Source: a bacterium (GTDB lineage Bacteria > Actinomycetota > Actinomycetes > Actinomycetales > Actinomycetaceae). Taken from it: a DNA stretch of 15,511 nt. A program made the translations under genes and the position numbers. The notes beneath the pieces were generated by a model. The model was given only the letters and a program-made list of their open reading frames with translations, had not been told where the DNA came from and did not search any database. Location: assembly GCA_030544165.1 (NCBI GenBank), contig JAUNRP010000018.1:1-15511 (forward strand), read 5' to 3'. Shown here piece by piece: positions 6,146 through 13,584 of the stretch (its first letter is position 1; every line of letters begins with the position of its first letter).

Positions 6146-7032
6146 GCCGGGATCCTGCGGCGGGCCAGCGTGGCGGCCCCCACCACCTGGGCGGAGGCTC
6201 CCAGCTCCGCGGCCGTGATCGTGGGGATGGCCTGCTCGGGGAGGCGGCGGGTGAGTTCGGCGCGGAGGGGGCCGAACAGGTCCTCGCCGGAGCGGACGGC
6301 GGCGCCGCCGATCCGGATGGGTACGGGGCCGAGCGTGGAGGCGGAGGCGGCGAGCACCTCGCCGAGGTGGGAGAGGGCATCGGCGATGATCTCGCGCGCG
6401 TCGGGGGCCTCGAAGACTTCCTTGGCGCCGGCCACGGTTTGGCCGGTGATGCGTGAGTAGGTCCGGGCGATGGCGGCGGAGGAGGCCACCTTCTCCAGCG
6501 GCACGAGTTCGCCCTCGTGCTCCACGCGGTACTGGCCGATCTCCCCGGCCCAGCCGCCCGTGATCACGTGGCGACCGCCCAGCACCAGTGCGGCGGAGAT
6601 GCCGGTGCCGATCGCCACGAAGAAGAGGTCTGGTCCGGCGTCCGTGTACTCGGCCTCGGCGATCGCGCCGCAGCGCACATCGTGGCCGAGTGCCACCTCG
6701 CGGCCCAGCGCCTTCGAGAACTCCGCGGCCAGCGGCGCGTCCCGCCAGCCGAGGTTGGCGGACCAGACGCCGATCCCGCGCTCCTCGTCCACGATCCCCG
6801 GCACGGCGACGCCCGCGGGGAGGCGGGGATCGATCCCCGTGGCGTCCAGATCGGCGGCGATCTCGGTGAGGGCGGCGGTGATCTCCGGACTGGAGGTGGG
6901 GGTGGGGCGGGTGCCGGTGTGCGTGATCCGCCCGAGCCCGTCCACGATCCCGTACTTGATGGCGGTGCCGCCCACATCGATCCCGATGAGGGGGGCGGGG
7001 TTGGTGGTGGCGGGATCGGCGGTGAATTCCAT
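6142..7032 (-). CDS. ROK-family sugar kinase lacking the zinc motif, probable N-acetylhexosamine kinase
   Basis: A 296-residue member of the ROK (repressor, ORF, kinase) family without a DNA-binding domain, so a kinase rather than a repressor. IGIDVGGTAIKYGIV (16-30) is the ATP phosphate loop, VAVPGIVD (75-82) and SANLGW (91-96) are sugar-site segments, GHDVRCGAIAE (116-126) carries catalytic D118, and AIGTGISAALVLGG (140-153) is the second phosphate motif. GGWAGEIGQ keeps the sugar-contact E164, but the zinc-ligand His is Q167 and the usual CxCGxxGCxE block is absent, though a Glu (E180) remains. Context suggests it phosphorylates the GalNAc released by the phosphorylase at O6. The ribosome binding site is weak; the start lies 4 bases from the upstream stop, so coupling is likely. 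Confidence 0.87.
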   Translation of the reverse strand: MEFTADPATTNPAPLIGIDVGGTAIKYGIVDGLGRITHTGTRPTPTSSPEITAALTEIAADLDATGIDPRLPAGVAVPGIVDEERGIGVWSANLGWRDAPLAAEFSKALGREVALGHDVRCGAIAEAEYTDAGPDLFFVAIGTGISAALVLGGRHVITGGWAGEIGQYRVEHEGELVPLEKVASSAAIARTYSRITGQTVAGAKEVFEAPDAREIIADALSHLGEVLAASASTLGPVPIRIGGAAVRSGEDLFGPLRAELTRRLPEQAIPTITAAELGASAQVVGAATLARRRIPA

Positions 7033-7036
7033 GGCG

Positions 7037-7912
7037 CTAGCTGAGGATCACGGAGCGGGTGAGGTGGCGCGGCTGATCGGGATCGAGCCCGTTCGCCTCG
7101 GCCCGGGCCACGGCGAGGCGCTGGGCGATCACGAGGTGGGCGAGCGGATCGAGCTCGGAGGTCACGAGCGTGGCGCCTGTGTCCGCAACCTGGGCATCCA
7201 GGCCCTCGGGCACGGGGCCGAACACCCACACGAGCCGGCCCGGCTCGGCGATCGAGATCGGGCCGTGGCGGTACTCCATCGCGTAGTAGGACTCGGTCCA
7301 CGACTGCGCGGCCTCGCGCAGCTTCAGGCCGGCCTCCTGGGCGAGGCCGTAGGTCCACCCGGTGCCGAGGAACGTGATCTGGGAGGCGTCCACCCATTCC
7401 TGGGGGAGGGGGGTCTCGAGGGCTTCCGTGCAGTCCGCGAGCGACTGGCCCACGTCCTCGAGGTGGGTGCGCATGAAGGTGAGGGCGCTGGTGGCGAAGC
7501 GGGTCTGGACCACGGAGGTCTCATCCGCGAAGTCCAGGACCACCTCACGATCCGCGTGGGCGGCGGCGGGGCCGTCTCCCACGGCGGTGATGAGCGTGGT
7601 GCGGGTCTCGGTGGGCTCGAGGGCGCGCAGCACATCGATTATCTCGGTGGTGGTGCCGGAGCGGGAGAGCGCGATCACCCGGTCATAGGTGCGGGAGGCA
7701 GAGAACTCGGTGGCGGTCACGGCGTCCGTGATGCCCTCTCCCACGGACTCGCGGAGGGCCGCGATCGCCTGTGCCACGAACCAGGAGGTGCCGCACCCCA
7801 CGATCGCGAGGGACTCACCCGGCTCCCACAGGGGCTCGATCTGGGTGGCGAGTTCCGCGGCCTCGCGCCAGATCTCGGGCTGCGAGTGGATCTCATCGGT
7901 AGTGTGGCTCAT
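7037..7912 (-). CDS. Double-SIS-domain sugar-phosphate isomerase/deaminase, AgaS-like
   Basis: A 291-residue cytoplasmic enzyme with two SIS (sugar isomerase) domains: VGCGTS (38-43) and SRSGTTTE (83-90) in the first, GTGWTYGLAQEAGLKLREA (183-201) and EYRHGP (213-218) in the second. The C-terminal tail DPDQPRHLTRSV resembles that of the GlmS isomerase domain, and HSQPEIW near the N-terminus is typical of GlmS/AgaS relatives. In this locus the fitting role is AgaS: galactosamine-6-P to tagatose-6-P plus ammonia. It is shorter than AgaS of enterobacteria (about 380 residues, from memory), so an FrlB-type or GlmS-like function is an alternative. ATG 7912 has a good ribosome binding site (AAGGAG). 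It is the first gene of the leftward operon, divergent from the DeoR gene. Confidence 0.83.
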   Translation of the reverse strand: MSHTTDEIHSQPEIWREAAELATQIEPLWEPGESLAIVGCGTSWFVAQAIAALRESVGEGITDAVTATEFSASRTYDRVIALSRSGTTTEIIDVLRALEPTETRTTLITAVGDGPAAAHADREVVLDFADETSVVQTRFATSALTFMRTHLEDVGQSLADCTEALETPLPQEWVDASQITFLGTGWTYGLAQEAGLKLREAAQSWTESYYAMEYRHGPISIAEPGRLVWVFGPVPEGLDAQVADTGATLVTSELDPLAHLVIAQRLAVARAEANGLDPDQPRHLTRSVILS

Positions 7913-7999
7913 GGAAACTCCTTCGTATCACGAGTACCATCTGCATGATACTGATGATAATACTCCATTATGATCAGAAATGATCAGGCAGGAGTTCCC
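7913..7999. promoter_or_regulatory. Divergent control region with candidate DeoR-family operators
   Basis: This short A+T-rich stretch separates the two arms of the sugar locus. It holds an inverted pair GTATCA (7925-7930) / TGATAC (7946-7951), a 9-base-spaced direct repeat ATGATA (7945-7950 and 7954-7959), and TGATCA twice (7971-7976 and 7981-7986). A -10-like TATGAT (7969-7974) points right and TATTAT (minus strand of 7957-7962) points left. No convincing -35 boxes are seen. The clustered TGATA half-sites fit a local repressor acting on both promoters. Confidence 0.6.
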
Positions 8000-8785
8000 A
8001 TGAACAGAAACGAACGCCAGAGCCACGTGGCCGATCTCATCGTTGAGAACGGTTCGATTCTGGTTGAAGAGCTTGTCAGGAAGTTCGGCGTCTCGCCCGC
8101 CACGGCGCGGCGCGATCTGGACGAGCTGGCCCACCAGCAGTTCATCGTGCGCACCCACGGTGGAGCGGCGCTCGCGCCCAGCACGGGCGCGCTCCCGCTG
8201 CGCTACCGCTCCGCGCGGATGGGCGCGGAGAAGCGCCGCATCGCGGAGGCGGCGGTGGCCATGCTGCGTCCCGGTGACGTGGTGGCCATGAACGGGGGGA
8301 CCACCACCACGGAGATCGCCCAGGAGCTCGGAGCGCACGCCGCCTCGGACAACCGGTTCGATACCGACTCGATCACGGTGGTCACCAACGCGGTGAACAT
8401 CGCCTACGAACTCTCGGTGCGCGAGGAGGTCCAGGTGGTGGTGACCGGGGGAGTGGCACGCTCCCGCACGTACGAACTGATCGGCCCCCTCACCTCGCTG
8501 GTGCTCCCCGCCATCGACATCCACACGGTGTTCATCGGTGCGGACTCGATCAGCGCCGAGCACGGGGTCCTCACCCAGCACGATGGCGAGGCCGCCGTGG
8601 GCGCCGCCCTCATCCAGGCCGCCTCCCGCGTGGTGCTGGTGGCGGACCACACCAAGTTCACCACCCGCTCGTTCGCGCGGATCTGCGACCTGAACGAGAT
8701 CGACCTCGTGATCACCGACTCGGGACTCGATCCCGAGATCGCGGAGACCATCCGCGCCGCCGGCCCCAGCCTCACCCTCGTCTGA
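8000..8785 (+). CDS. DeoR-family transcriptional repressor of the sugar locus
   Basis: A 261-residue regulator of normal DeoR-family length. The N-terminal helix-turn-helix (about 5-56) carries the family signature: RQSHVADLIVENGSI, then VRKFGVSPATARRDLDEL and RTHGGA. The C-terminal effector domain has MNGGTTTTEIA and ADHTKFT, as in regulators that sense phosphorylated sugars. I chose ATG 8000 because AGGCAGGAG lies just upstream; an in-frame ATG at 7970 would add ten residues but has no ribosome binding site and lies in the promoter. It is divergent from the SIS-ROK-PfkB-aldolase arm and precedes the phosphorylase by 15 bases, so it should repress both arms and itself. The inducer is probably a pathway sugar phosphate such as GalN-6-P or tagatose-6-P (inference). 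Confidence 0.92.
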   Translation: MNRNERQSHVADLIVENGSILVEELVRKFGVSPATARRDLDELAHQQFIVRTHGGAALAPSTGALPLRYRSARMGAEKRRIAEAAVAMLRPGDVVAMNGGTTTTEIAQELGAHAASDNRFDTDSITVVTNAVNIAYELSVREEVQVVVTGGVARSRTYELIGPLTSLVLPAIDIHTVFIGADSISAEHGVLTQHDGEAAVGAALIQAASRVVLVADHTKFTTRSFARICDLNEIDLVITDSGLDPEIAETIRAAGPSLTLV

Positions 8786-8800
8786 AAGTAGGAAACCCCG

Positions 8801-10990
8801 ATGTCCCACAACTCCAAGGACGCCGGACGCGTCACGCTCCCCATCGAGACCGGGATCGATGAGAAGGTCCGCGAGCTCGTCACCCGCCTCGGCGCCGATG
8901 CCGTGCGCAACTCGGATGGCACCGAGCTCCCCGAGATCGCCCGCGAACTGGGCGTGAAGGTCTACTCCACCTACTTCCCGGCCCGCGGGGACCAGGAGTG
9001 GGCGCTCGCCAACCCGGACTCCCGGCCCCACTTCTACGTCCTCAGCAAGCGGGTGCCGGCACCGGCCGCGGCCGAGCCCCTGCGCATCCACGTGATCGAC
9101 GGCTGGTTCACCCAGCAGATCGAGCCGGACACGGAGGTGGACGTGACCCGCTGGTGGCAGGTGATCGACCGCACCACCGGGACGGAACTGACCCCGGACC
9201 AGTGGCGGCTTGAGGGCCAGGGCCACGCCGCCGTCGTCGTGATCGAGGAGCCCACCCCGCACCACGTGTACACGGTGGGGTTCCTGGCCAAGCAGATCTG
9301 GGACTCCACCCAGATGTACAACTACATCACCAACGATTGGGAGTCCGAGGGCCGCGCCAAGTCCATCGGCTACGACGTGCGCCACCCCGCCACGTGGGAG
9401 CACATGAAGTCCTCGCTCGCGCGGTGGCTGGAGGAGAACCCGCACGTGGACGTGGTCCGCTTCACCACGTTCTTCTACCACTTCACCCTCATGTTCGGGA
9501 CGGATGGCCGCGAGGCCTACGTGGACTGGTTCGGCTACTCCGGATCGATCTCCGTGCCCGCCATGGAGGAGTTCGAGCAGCAGACGGGCATCCGGCTGAC
9601 CGCCGAGGACTTCGTGGACGAGGGCTACTACAACTCCCCGTTCCGCGAGCCGCGCGAGTCCTTCCGCCAGTGGATCGCCTACCAGCACGGCGTCATCACC
9701 CGAAAGGCCGGCGAGCTCGTGGAGATCGTCCACCAGGCAGGCCGCGAGGCCATGATGTTCCTGGGCGACAACTGGATGGGGATCGAGCCCTACGGCCCGC
9801 TCTTCCACCAGACCAAGCTGGACTCGGTGGTGGGCTCGGTGGGTTCGGCGGCCACGTGCCGCATGATCTCGGACATCCCGTACGTGAAGGTCCACGAGGG
9901 CCGCTTCCTGCCCTACTTCTTCCCGGACGTGTTCAACCCCGAGGGCGACCCGCTCACCGAGGCGAACGAGAACTGGGTGGCCGCCCGGCGCGCCATCCTG
10001 CGCAAGCCGCTCGAGCGGATCGGCTACGGCGGCTACCTCTCGCTCGCGCTCGAGCACCCCGAGTTCGTGGCGCGCGTGGAGGAGATCACGGACGAGTTCC
10101 GCCAGATCCACGAGTACATGGAGGACGGCCCGGCGCTCTCCGCCTCCTTCAGGGTGGGCGTGCTGAACGCCTGGGGCAAGCTGCGCACCTGGCAGACCCA
10201 CATGGTGGCCCACGCCCTGCCCTACCGCGCGGTGGAGCCGTACCTGGGGGTGCTCGAGTCCCTGGCGGGCCTGCCCGTGGACGTGGAGTTCCTCTCCTTC
10301 GAGGACATCCGTGAGGGCGTCCCGGAGGAGATCGGCGTGCTGATCAATGCCGGCGGGGCCGGGACTGCCTTCTCCGGAGGGTCCGCCTGGGACGATCCCG
10401 AGCTGCAGGCGTCCGTGCGCGCGTTCGTGGCGCGCGGCGGCGGCTTCATCGGGGTGGGGGAGCCCACGGCCTCGGCGCGCGATGGCGCCGTCTTCCAGCT
10501 CTCCGACGTGCTCGGCGTGGACCGCGAGCTCGGCTGGTCCCTCTCCACGGACCGCTACCCGGTGCGCGATTCCGAGCACCCGCTGGTGGCGGCTGACTGC
10601 GGCGACCTGGCCCAGCCTGGCCGTTTCGGTCCGTCCCCGCTGGACGTGGTCCCGCTCGGATCTGACACCTCCGTCATTGCCGACGACGGCGGGATGGTCC
10701 GCCTGTCCGCCACCAGCCGCGGTGGGGGCCGCGCCGTGTATATCTCGGGCCTGCCGTACACGCACGAGAACTCGCGCCTGCTGCACCGGGCGATCTTCTG
10801 GTCCGCCGGGCGTGAGGAGGAGCTGACCGATCTCGGTCTCGCGAACGATGCACGCGTGGAGGTGACCCGGTTCGAGAGTGGGACTCTCGTCACAAACCTC
10901 TCAACGGAGTCTGTAACAACCGAGGTCACGGGGCCGTGGGGAACGCGGGAGATCACTCTGGACCCGATGGGTAACGATTGGATCTCGTAA
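8801..10990 (+). CDS. lnpA: GH112 1,3-beta-galactosyl-N-acetylhexosamine phosphorylase (galacto-N-biose/lacto-N-biose phosphorylase)
   Basis: Reversibly phosphorolyses Gal-beta-1,3-GalNAc (or Gal-beta-1,3-GlcNAc) to alpha-galactose-1-phosphate and the free N-acetylhexosamine in the cytoplasm. The 729-residue protein aligns along its length with Bifidobacterium longum LnpA as I remember it: GADAVRNSDGT (31-41), YNYITNDW (173-180), VDVVRFTTFFYHFTLMF (216-232), MMFLGDNWMGIEPYG (318-332), RFLPYFFPD (368-376), RKPLERIGYGGYLSL (401-415), and a glutamine-amidotransferase-like domain with GGGFIGVGEP. D323 matches the proposed catalytic acid D313. The C-terminal part is about 20 residues shorter than in B. 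longum. Gene context (tagatose-type lower pathway) favours galacto-N-biose over lacto-N-biose. It has a weak ribosome binding site (TAGGA) and follows the regulator by 15 bases, so the two are probably co-transcribed. A Gal-beta-1,4-rhamnose phosphorylase, also GH112, is less likely with an aminosugar pathway beside it. Confidence 0.93.
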   Translation: MSHNSKDAGRVTLPIETGIDEKVRELVTRLGADAVRNSDGTELPEIARELGVKVYSTYFPARGDQEWALANPDSRPHFYVLSKRVPAPAAAEPLRIHVIDGWFTQQIEPDTEVDVTRWWQVIDRTTGTELTPDQWRLEGQGHAAVVVIEEPTPHHVYTVGFLAKQIWDSTQMYNYITNDWESEGRAKSIGYDVRHPATWEHMKSSLARWLEENPHVDVVRFTTFFYHFTLMFGTDGREAYVDWFGYSGSISVPAMEEFEQQTGIRLTAEDFVDEGYYNSPFREPRESFRQWIAYQHGVITRKAGELVEIVHQAGREAMMFLGDNWMGIEPYGPLFHQTKLDSVVGSVGSAATCRMISDIPYVKVHEGRFLPYFFPDVFNPEGDPLTEANENWVAARRAILRKPLERIGYGGYLSLALEHPEFVARVEEITDEFRQIHEYMEDGPALSASFRVGVLNAWGKLRTWQTHMVAHALPYRAVEPYLGVLESLAGLPVDVEFLSFEDIREGVPEEIGVLINAGGAGTAFSGGSAWDDPELQASVRAFVARGGGFIGVGEPTASARDGAVFQLSDVLGVDRELGWSLSTDRYPVRDSEHPLVAADCGDLAQPGRFGPSPLDVVPLGSDTSVIADDGGMVRLSATSRGGGRAVYISGLPYTHENSRLLHRAIFWSAGREEELTDLGLANDARVEVTRFESGTLVTNLSTESVTTEVTGPWGTREITLDPMGNDWIS

Positions 10991-11010
10991 CCGCTGATTC
11001 ACTGTACCTG

Positions 11011-11090
11011 CGCATCTGTGCGTGATATTGTCAGGAACGATCAATAAAGAGCGTCAGCCGACGCAGATCTTCAATCTCAACGGAGAGGGA
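11011..11090 (+). promoter_or_regulatory. Leader between phosphorylase and binding-protein genes, with small inverted repeat and ribosome binding site
   Basis: The 107-base gap holds a small inverted repeat CGCA-TCTG-TGCG (11011-11022), a TGATA half-site (11023-11027) like those in the divergent control region, an A+T-rich stretch (11036-11050), and a strong ribosome binding site GGAGAGGGA (11082-11090). A separate promoter or operator for the transporter genes is plausible, but no clear -35/-10 pair is seen. Confidence 0.35.
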
Positions 11091-11097
11091 ACGCATA

Positions 11098-12534
11098 ATG
11101 GCGAACCGCCGAATTGGACGGGGCTCCAGCCTCGCCGCAACTGCCGCAGCCGCAACGCTGCTCCTGGCCGCCTGTGGCGGCGGAGGTGGCGAGACCACCA
11201 CCACGCCCGCTGTGGAGGACACCACGGAGGCCGCTGCGCCGACCACCGAGGAGACCACCGAGCCCACCACCGAGGAGACCACGGAGGCTCCCGAGGAGAC
11301 CGAGACCACCGAGGCCCCCGAGGCCGGCGGCGACGCGGTCGAGCTCGAGTACATCCACCGTCTGCCCGATGGTGAGGGCATGACCTCGGTTGCCGAGATC
11401 GTGGAGCGTTGGAACGCTGACAACCCGAACATCCAGGTCACCTCCACCAAGTGGGATGGCGCGGCCGCCGAGCTCCAGACCAAGCTCGAGACCGATGTGA
11501 ACGCCGGCAACCCCGCCTGCCTCGCGCAGGTCGGCTACTCCGAGGTCCCCGGCCTGTTCGTCAAGGGCATGTTCGAGGACGTCACCGAGTACGCCGGTGA
11601 GTACACCGGCAACTTCTCTGACGGCACCGTGGCCATGATGACCGTTGGCGGCACCGTTGTGGGCCTCCCGCAGGACACCGGACCGCTCGTGTACTACTAC
11701 AACGCCCAGGCGTTCGAGGACAACGGCCTCGAGGTGCCCACCACCACCGAGGAGTTCGTGGCCACCGCCAAGGCTGCCGCGGAGAACGACGTCTACACGA
11801 TCGCGTTCCAGCCGGACGAGACCACCTTCTGGACCTCGGCCCTCGCCGCCTCCGCGGGTGCCTCCTGGTACTCCTCCACCGAGAGCGAGTGGGTGGTGGA
11901 CACCACCTCCGAGGAGTCGATGATCATCTCGGACACCCTCCAGGACCTCTACGACTCCGATGCGATGCTCGTGCTCAACCGCTGGGGCGATGAGTTCGGC
12001 GCCGCGCTGCTCGATGGCTCCCTGATCGGCCACATCGGCGCCGCGTGGGAGGCCCCGCTGCTCGCCGACACCATGCAGGATGCCGACTCCGCCGGTAACT
12101 GGGCCGTGGCCCAGCTCCCCGCCTGGAACGGCACCCCCATGTCCGGTCCTGACGGTGGCTCCGGCATCGGCGTCATGAAGGGCTGTGAGTTCCCGGCTGA
12201 GGCGCTCGAGTTCGCCAACTGGTTCAACACCCAGATCGACGACCTCGTCTCCCAGGGCCTCGTGGTGTCCGCCACCACCGGCGCCATGACCACCCCGGAC
12301 GCCCTCTCCGAGTTCTACGGCGGCCAGGACGTCTTCGCCGAGCTGACCACCGCGAACGAGAACATGAACCCCGCGTTCCCCTACATCCCCGGCTTCGCCT
12401 CGGTGATGGGCACGCTGAACCCCGTGGGTGCGGCAGCCGGTGACGGCTCGGGCACCTTCGCCGAGATCTTCGAGACCGCCCAGACCGCCTCGGTCCAGGC
12501 CCTCCAGGACCTCAACCTCCCGGTTCAGGAGTAA
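11098..12534 (+). CDS. ABC importer sugar-binding lipoprotein (CUT1 type)
   Basis: A 478-residue extracellular solute-binding protein. It has a basic N-terminus, a hydrophobic signal stretch and lipobox LLAAC with the lipidated C26, so it is anchored to the outer face of the membrane. A Thr/Glu/Pro-rich linker (32-77) made of repeated TTEE/TTEP/APEE units follows. The mature domain starts near VELEYIHRLPDGEG and shows family-1 binding-protein features: VERWNADNPNIQV, YYYNAQAFEDNGLEVPTTTEEF, WEAPLLADTMQ and ALEFANWFNTQ. Placed between a GH112 phosphorylase and two permeases, it should bind galacto-N-biose or lacto-N-biose, like GltA (GL-BP) of bifidobacteria, though ligand residues cannot be checked here. 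The start is fixed by a strong ribosome binding site. A large hairpin follows the stop. Confidence 0.93.
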   Translation: MANRRIGRGSSLAATAAAATLLLAACGGGGGETTTTPAVEDTTEAAAPTTEETTEPTTEETTEAPEETETTEAPEAGGDAVELEYIHRLPDGEGMTSVAEIVERWNADNPNIQVTSTKWDGAAAELQTKLETDVNAGNPACLAQVGYSEVPGLFVKGMFEDVTEYAGEYTGNFSDGTVAMMTVGGTVVGLPQDTGPLVYYYNAQAFEDNGLEVPTTTEEFVATAKAAAENDVYTIAFQPDETTFWTSALAASAGASWYSSTESEWVVDTTSEESMIISDTLQDLYDSDAMLVLNRWGDEFGAALLDGSLIGHIGAAWEAPLLADTMQDADSAGNWAVAQLPAWNGTPMSGPDGGSGIGVMKGCEFPAEALEFANWFNTQIDDLVSQGLVVSATTGAMTTPDALSEFYGGQDVFAELTTANENMNPAFPYIPGFASVMGTLNPVGAAAGDGSGTFAEIFETAQTASVQALQDLNLPVQE

Positions 12535-12547
12535 GTAGCACGATGTG

Positions 12548-12581
12548 AGGGCGGCGGCAGGTGAACTCCTGCCGCCGCCTT
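12548..12581 (+). promoter_or_regulatory. Intercistronic hairpin between binding-protein and permease genes
   Basis: A perfect 12-bp G+C stem (12550-12561 with 12568-12579), extended by a G-U and an A-U pair, around the 6-base loop TGAACT. No T tract follows, and the permease ribosome binding site (AAGGAG) begins 6 bases later. Such hairpins after binding-protein genes commonly protect the upstream mRNA and/or partly stop transcription, giving more binding protein than permease. Confidence 0.8.
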
Positions 12582-12600
12582 CCCACAAGGAGAGTTGGTC

Positions 12601-13584
12601 ATGACCACGCAGGCAACGACGCCGCCGCCCGCTGAGGTGGCCGCCCCCGCGGGGGAGAAGCGCGTCTCGCAGGCCCGGCGCCGCGAGGCCCGCACGGGGT
12701 GGATGTTCGTCTCGCCGTTCTTCCTCCTCTTCACCCTCTGCTTCCTCATCCCGATCGGTTTCTCCCTCTACTACTCGTTCTTCCGGCAGCAGGCCACCGG
12801 TGGCGGACTGTTCGGCAACGAGGGTGGGGCCTCGATCTCCAACGTGTTCGTGGGTTTCCAGAACTACGAGTACGTGCTCACCTCGGACGCATTCTGGACG
12901 GGCATCGGCCGGGTGCTCCTCTTCGGCATCATCCAGGTGCCCCTCATGATCGGCATGGCGCTCGCGCTCGCGCTGCTCCTGGACTCGATCACCGTGCGCC
13001 GCCCGGGCCCCTGGCGCCTCTCCTACTTCCTGCCCTACGCCATCCCCGGCGTGGTGGCGGCCGTGATCTGGACGTACATCTACCAGCCCAGCACCTCGCC
13101 CATCAACAAGATCCTCGAGGGTGCGGGGGCGGGCGGGGTCAACTTCTTCGACCCGAACATCATCATCCTCTCGATGGCCAACATGACCACGTGGACCTAC
13201 ACGGGCTACAACATGCTCATCTTCCTCGCGGCGCTCCAGGCCATCCCGCGCGAGCTGTACGACGCCGCGCGGATCGATGGGGCCACGGGCTTCGGCATCA
13301 TCCGCAAGATCAAGATCCCGCTCGTGCGGGATGCGGCCCTGCTCGCGATCCTGCTCTCGATCATCGGGACGGTCCAGCTCTTCAACGAGCCCACCGTGCT
13401 CGAGTCCGTCAATGACTGGATGGGCCTCGACTACATGCCGATGATGATGGCGTACAACTCCCTCATGGGTGGGATCACGCCCAGCGGCAACGGGCCGGCA
13501 TCGGCAATCTCGATCGTGATGGCACTGATCGCGGGCCTCCTGGCGATCGGCTACGCGATCCTCCAGAGGAGGACGGCACCATGA
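12601..13584 (+). CDS. ABC sugar importer permease, subunit 1 (MalF-like)
   Basis: A 327-residue inner-membrane permease of the CUT1 (carbohydrate uptake) class. A Pro/Ala-rich cytoplasmic N-terminus (1-33) is followed by about six hydrophobic segments, at about 36-60, 103-128, 140-161, 186-212, 245-265 and 303-322. The EAA loop that docks on the ATPase is ELYDAARIDGATGFGIIRKIKIP (218-240). I chose ATG 12601 because the ribosome binding site AAGGAGAG (12587-12594) lies 6 bases upstream; an in-frame TTG at 12595 directly abuts that site and is unlikely. It pairs with the next gene, whose start overlaps its stop. No ATPase gene is adjacent, so a shared MsiK-type ATPase probably powers the importer. 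Confidence 0.94.
   Translation: MTTQATTPPPAEVAAPAGEKRVSQARRREARTGWMFVSPFFLLFTLCFLIPIGFSLYYSFFRQQATGGGLFGNEGGASISNVFVGFQNYEYVLTSDAFWTGIGRVLLFGIIQVPLMIGMALALALLLDSITVRRPGPWRLSYFLPYAIPGVVAAVIWTYIYQPSTSPINKILEGAGAGGVNFFDPNIIILSMANMTTWTYTGYNMLIFLAALQAIPRELYDAARIDGATGFGIIRKIKIPLVRDAALLAILLSIIGTVQLFNEPTVLESVNDWMGLDYMPMMMAYNSLMGGITPSGNGPASAISIVMALIAGLLAIGYAILQRRTAP

Noticed and set aside
4424..6460. A 678-codon plus-strand open frame opposite the aldolase, PfkB and ROK genes
   Set aside because: It has Ser/Ala/Arg-rich composition without domains, and it spans three coupled genes with clear motifs on the other strand.
7928..10786. A 952-codon open frame on the minus strand opposite the DeoR and GH112 genes
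   Set aside because: It is antisense to two well-recognised genes, is rich in His/Arg/Gly/Val and resembles no protein. Long open antisense frames are expected in G+C-rich coding DNA.
11191..11328. A simple-sequence (ACC/GAG) repeat as an independent DNA element
   Set aside because: It is in frame within the lipoprotein and is explained by the Thr/Glu linker.
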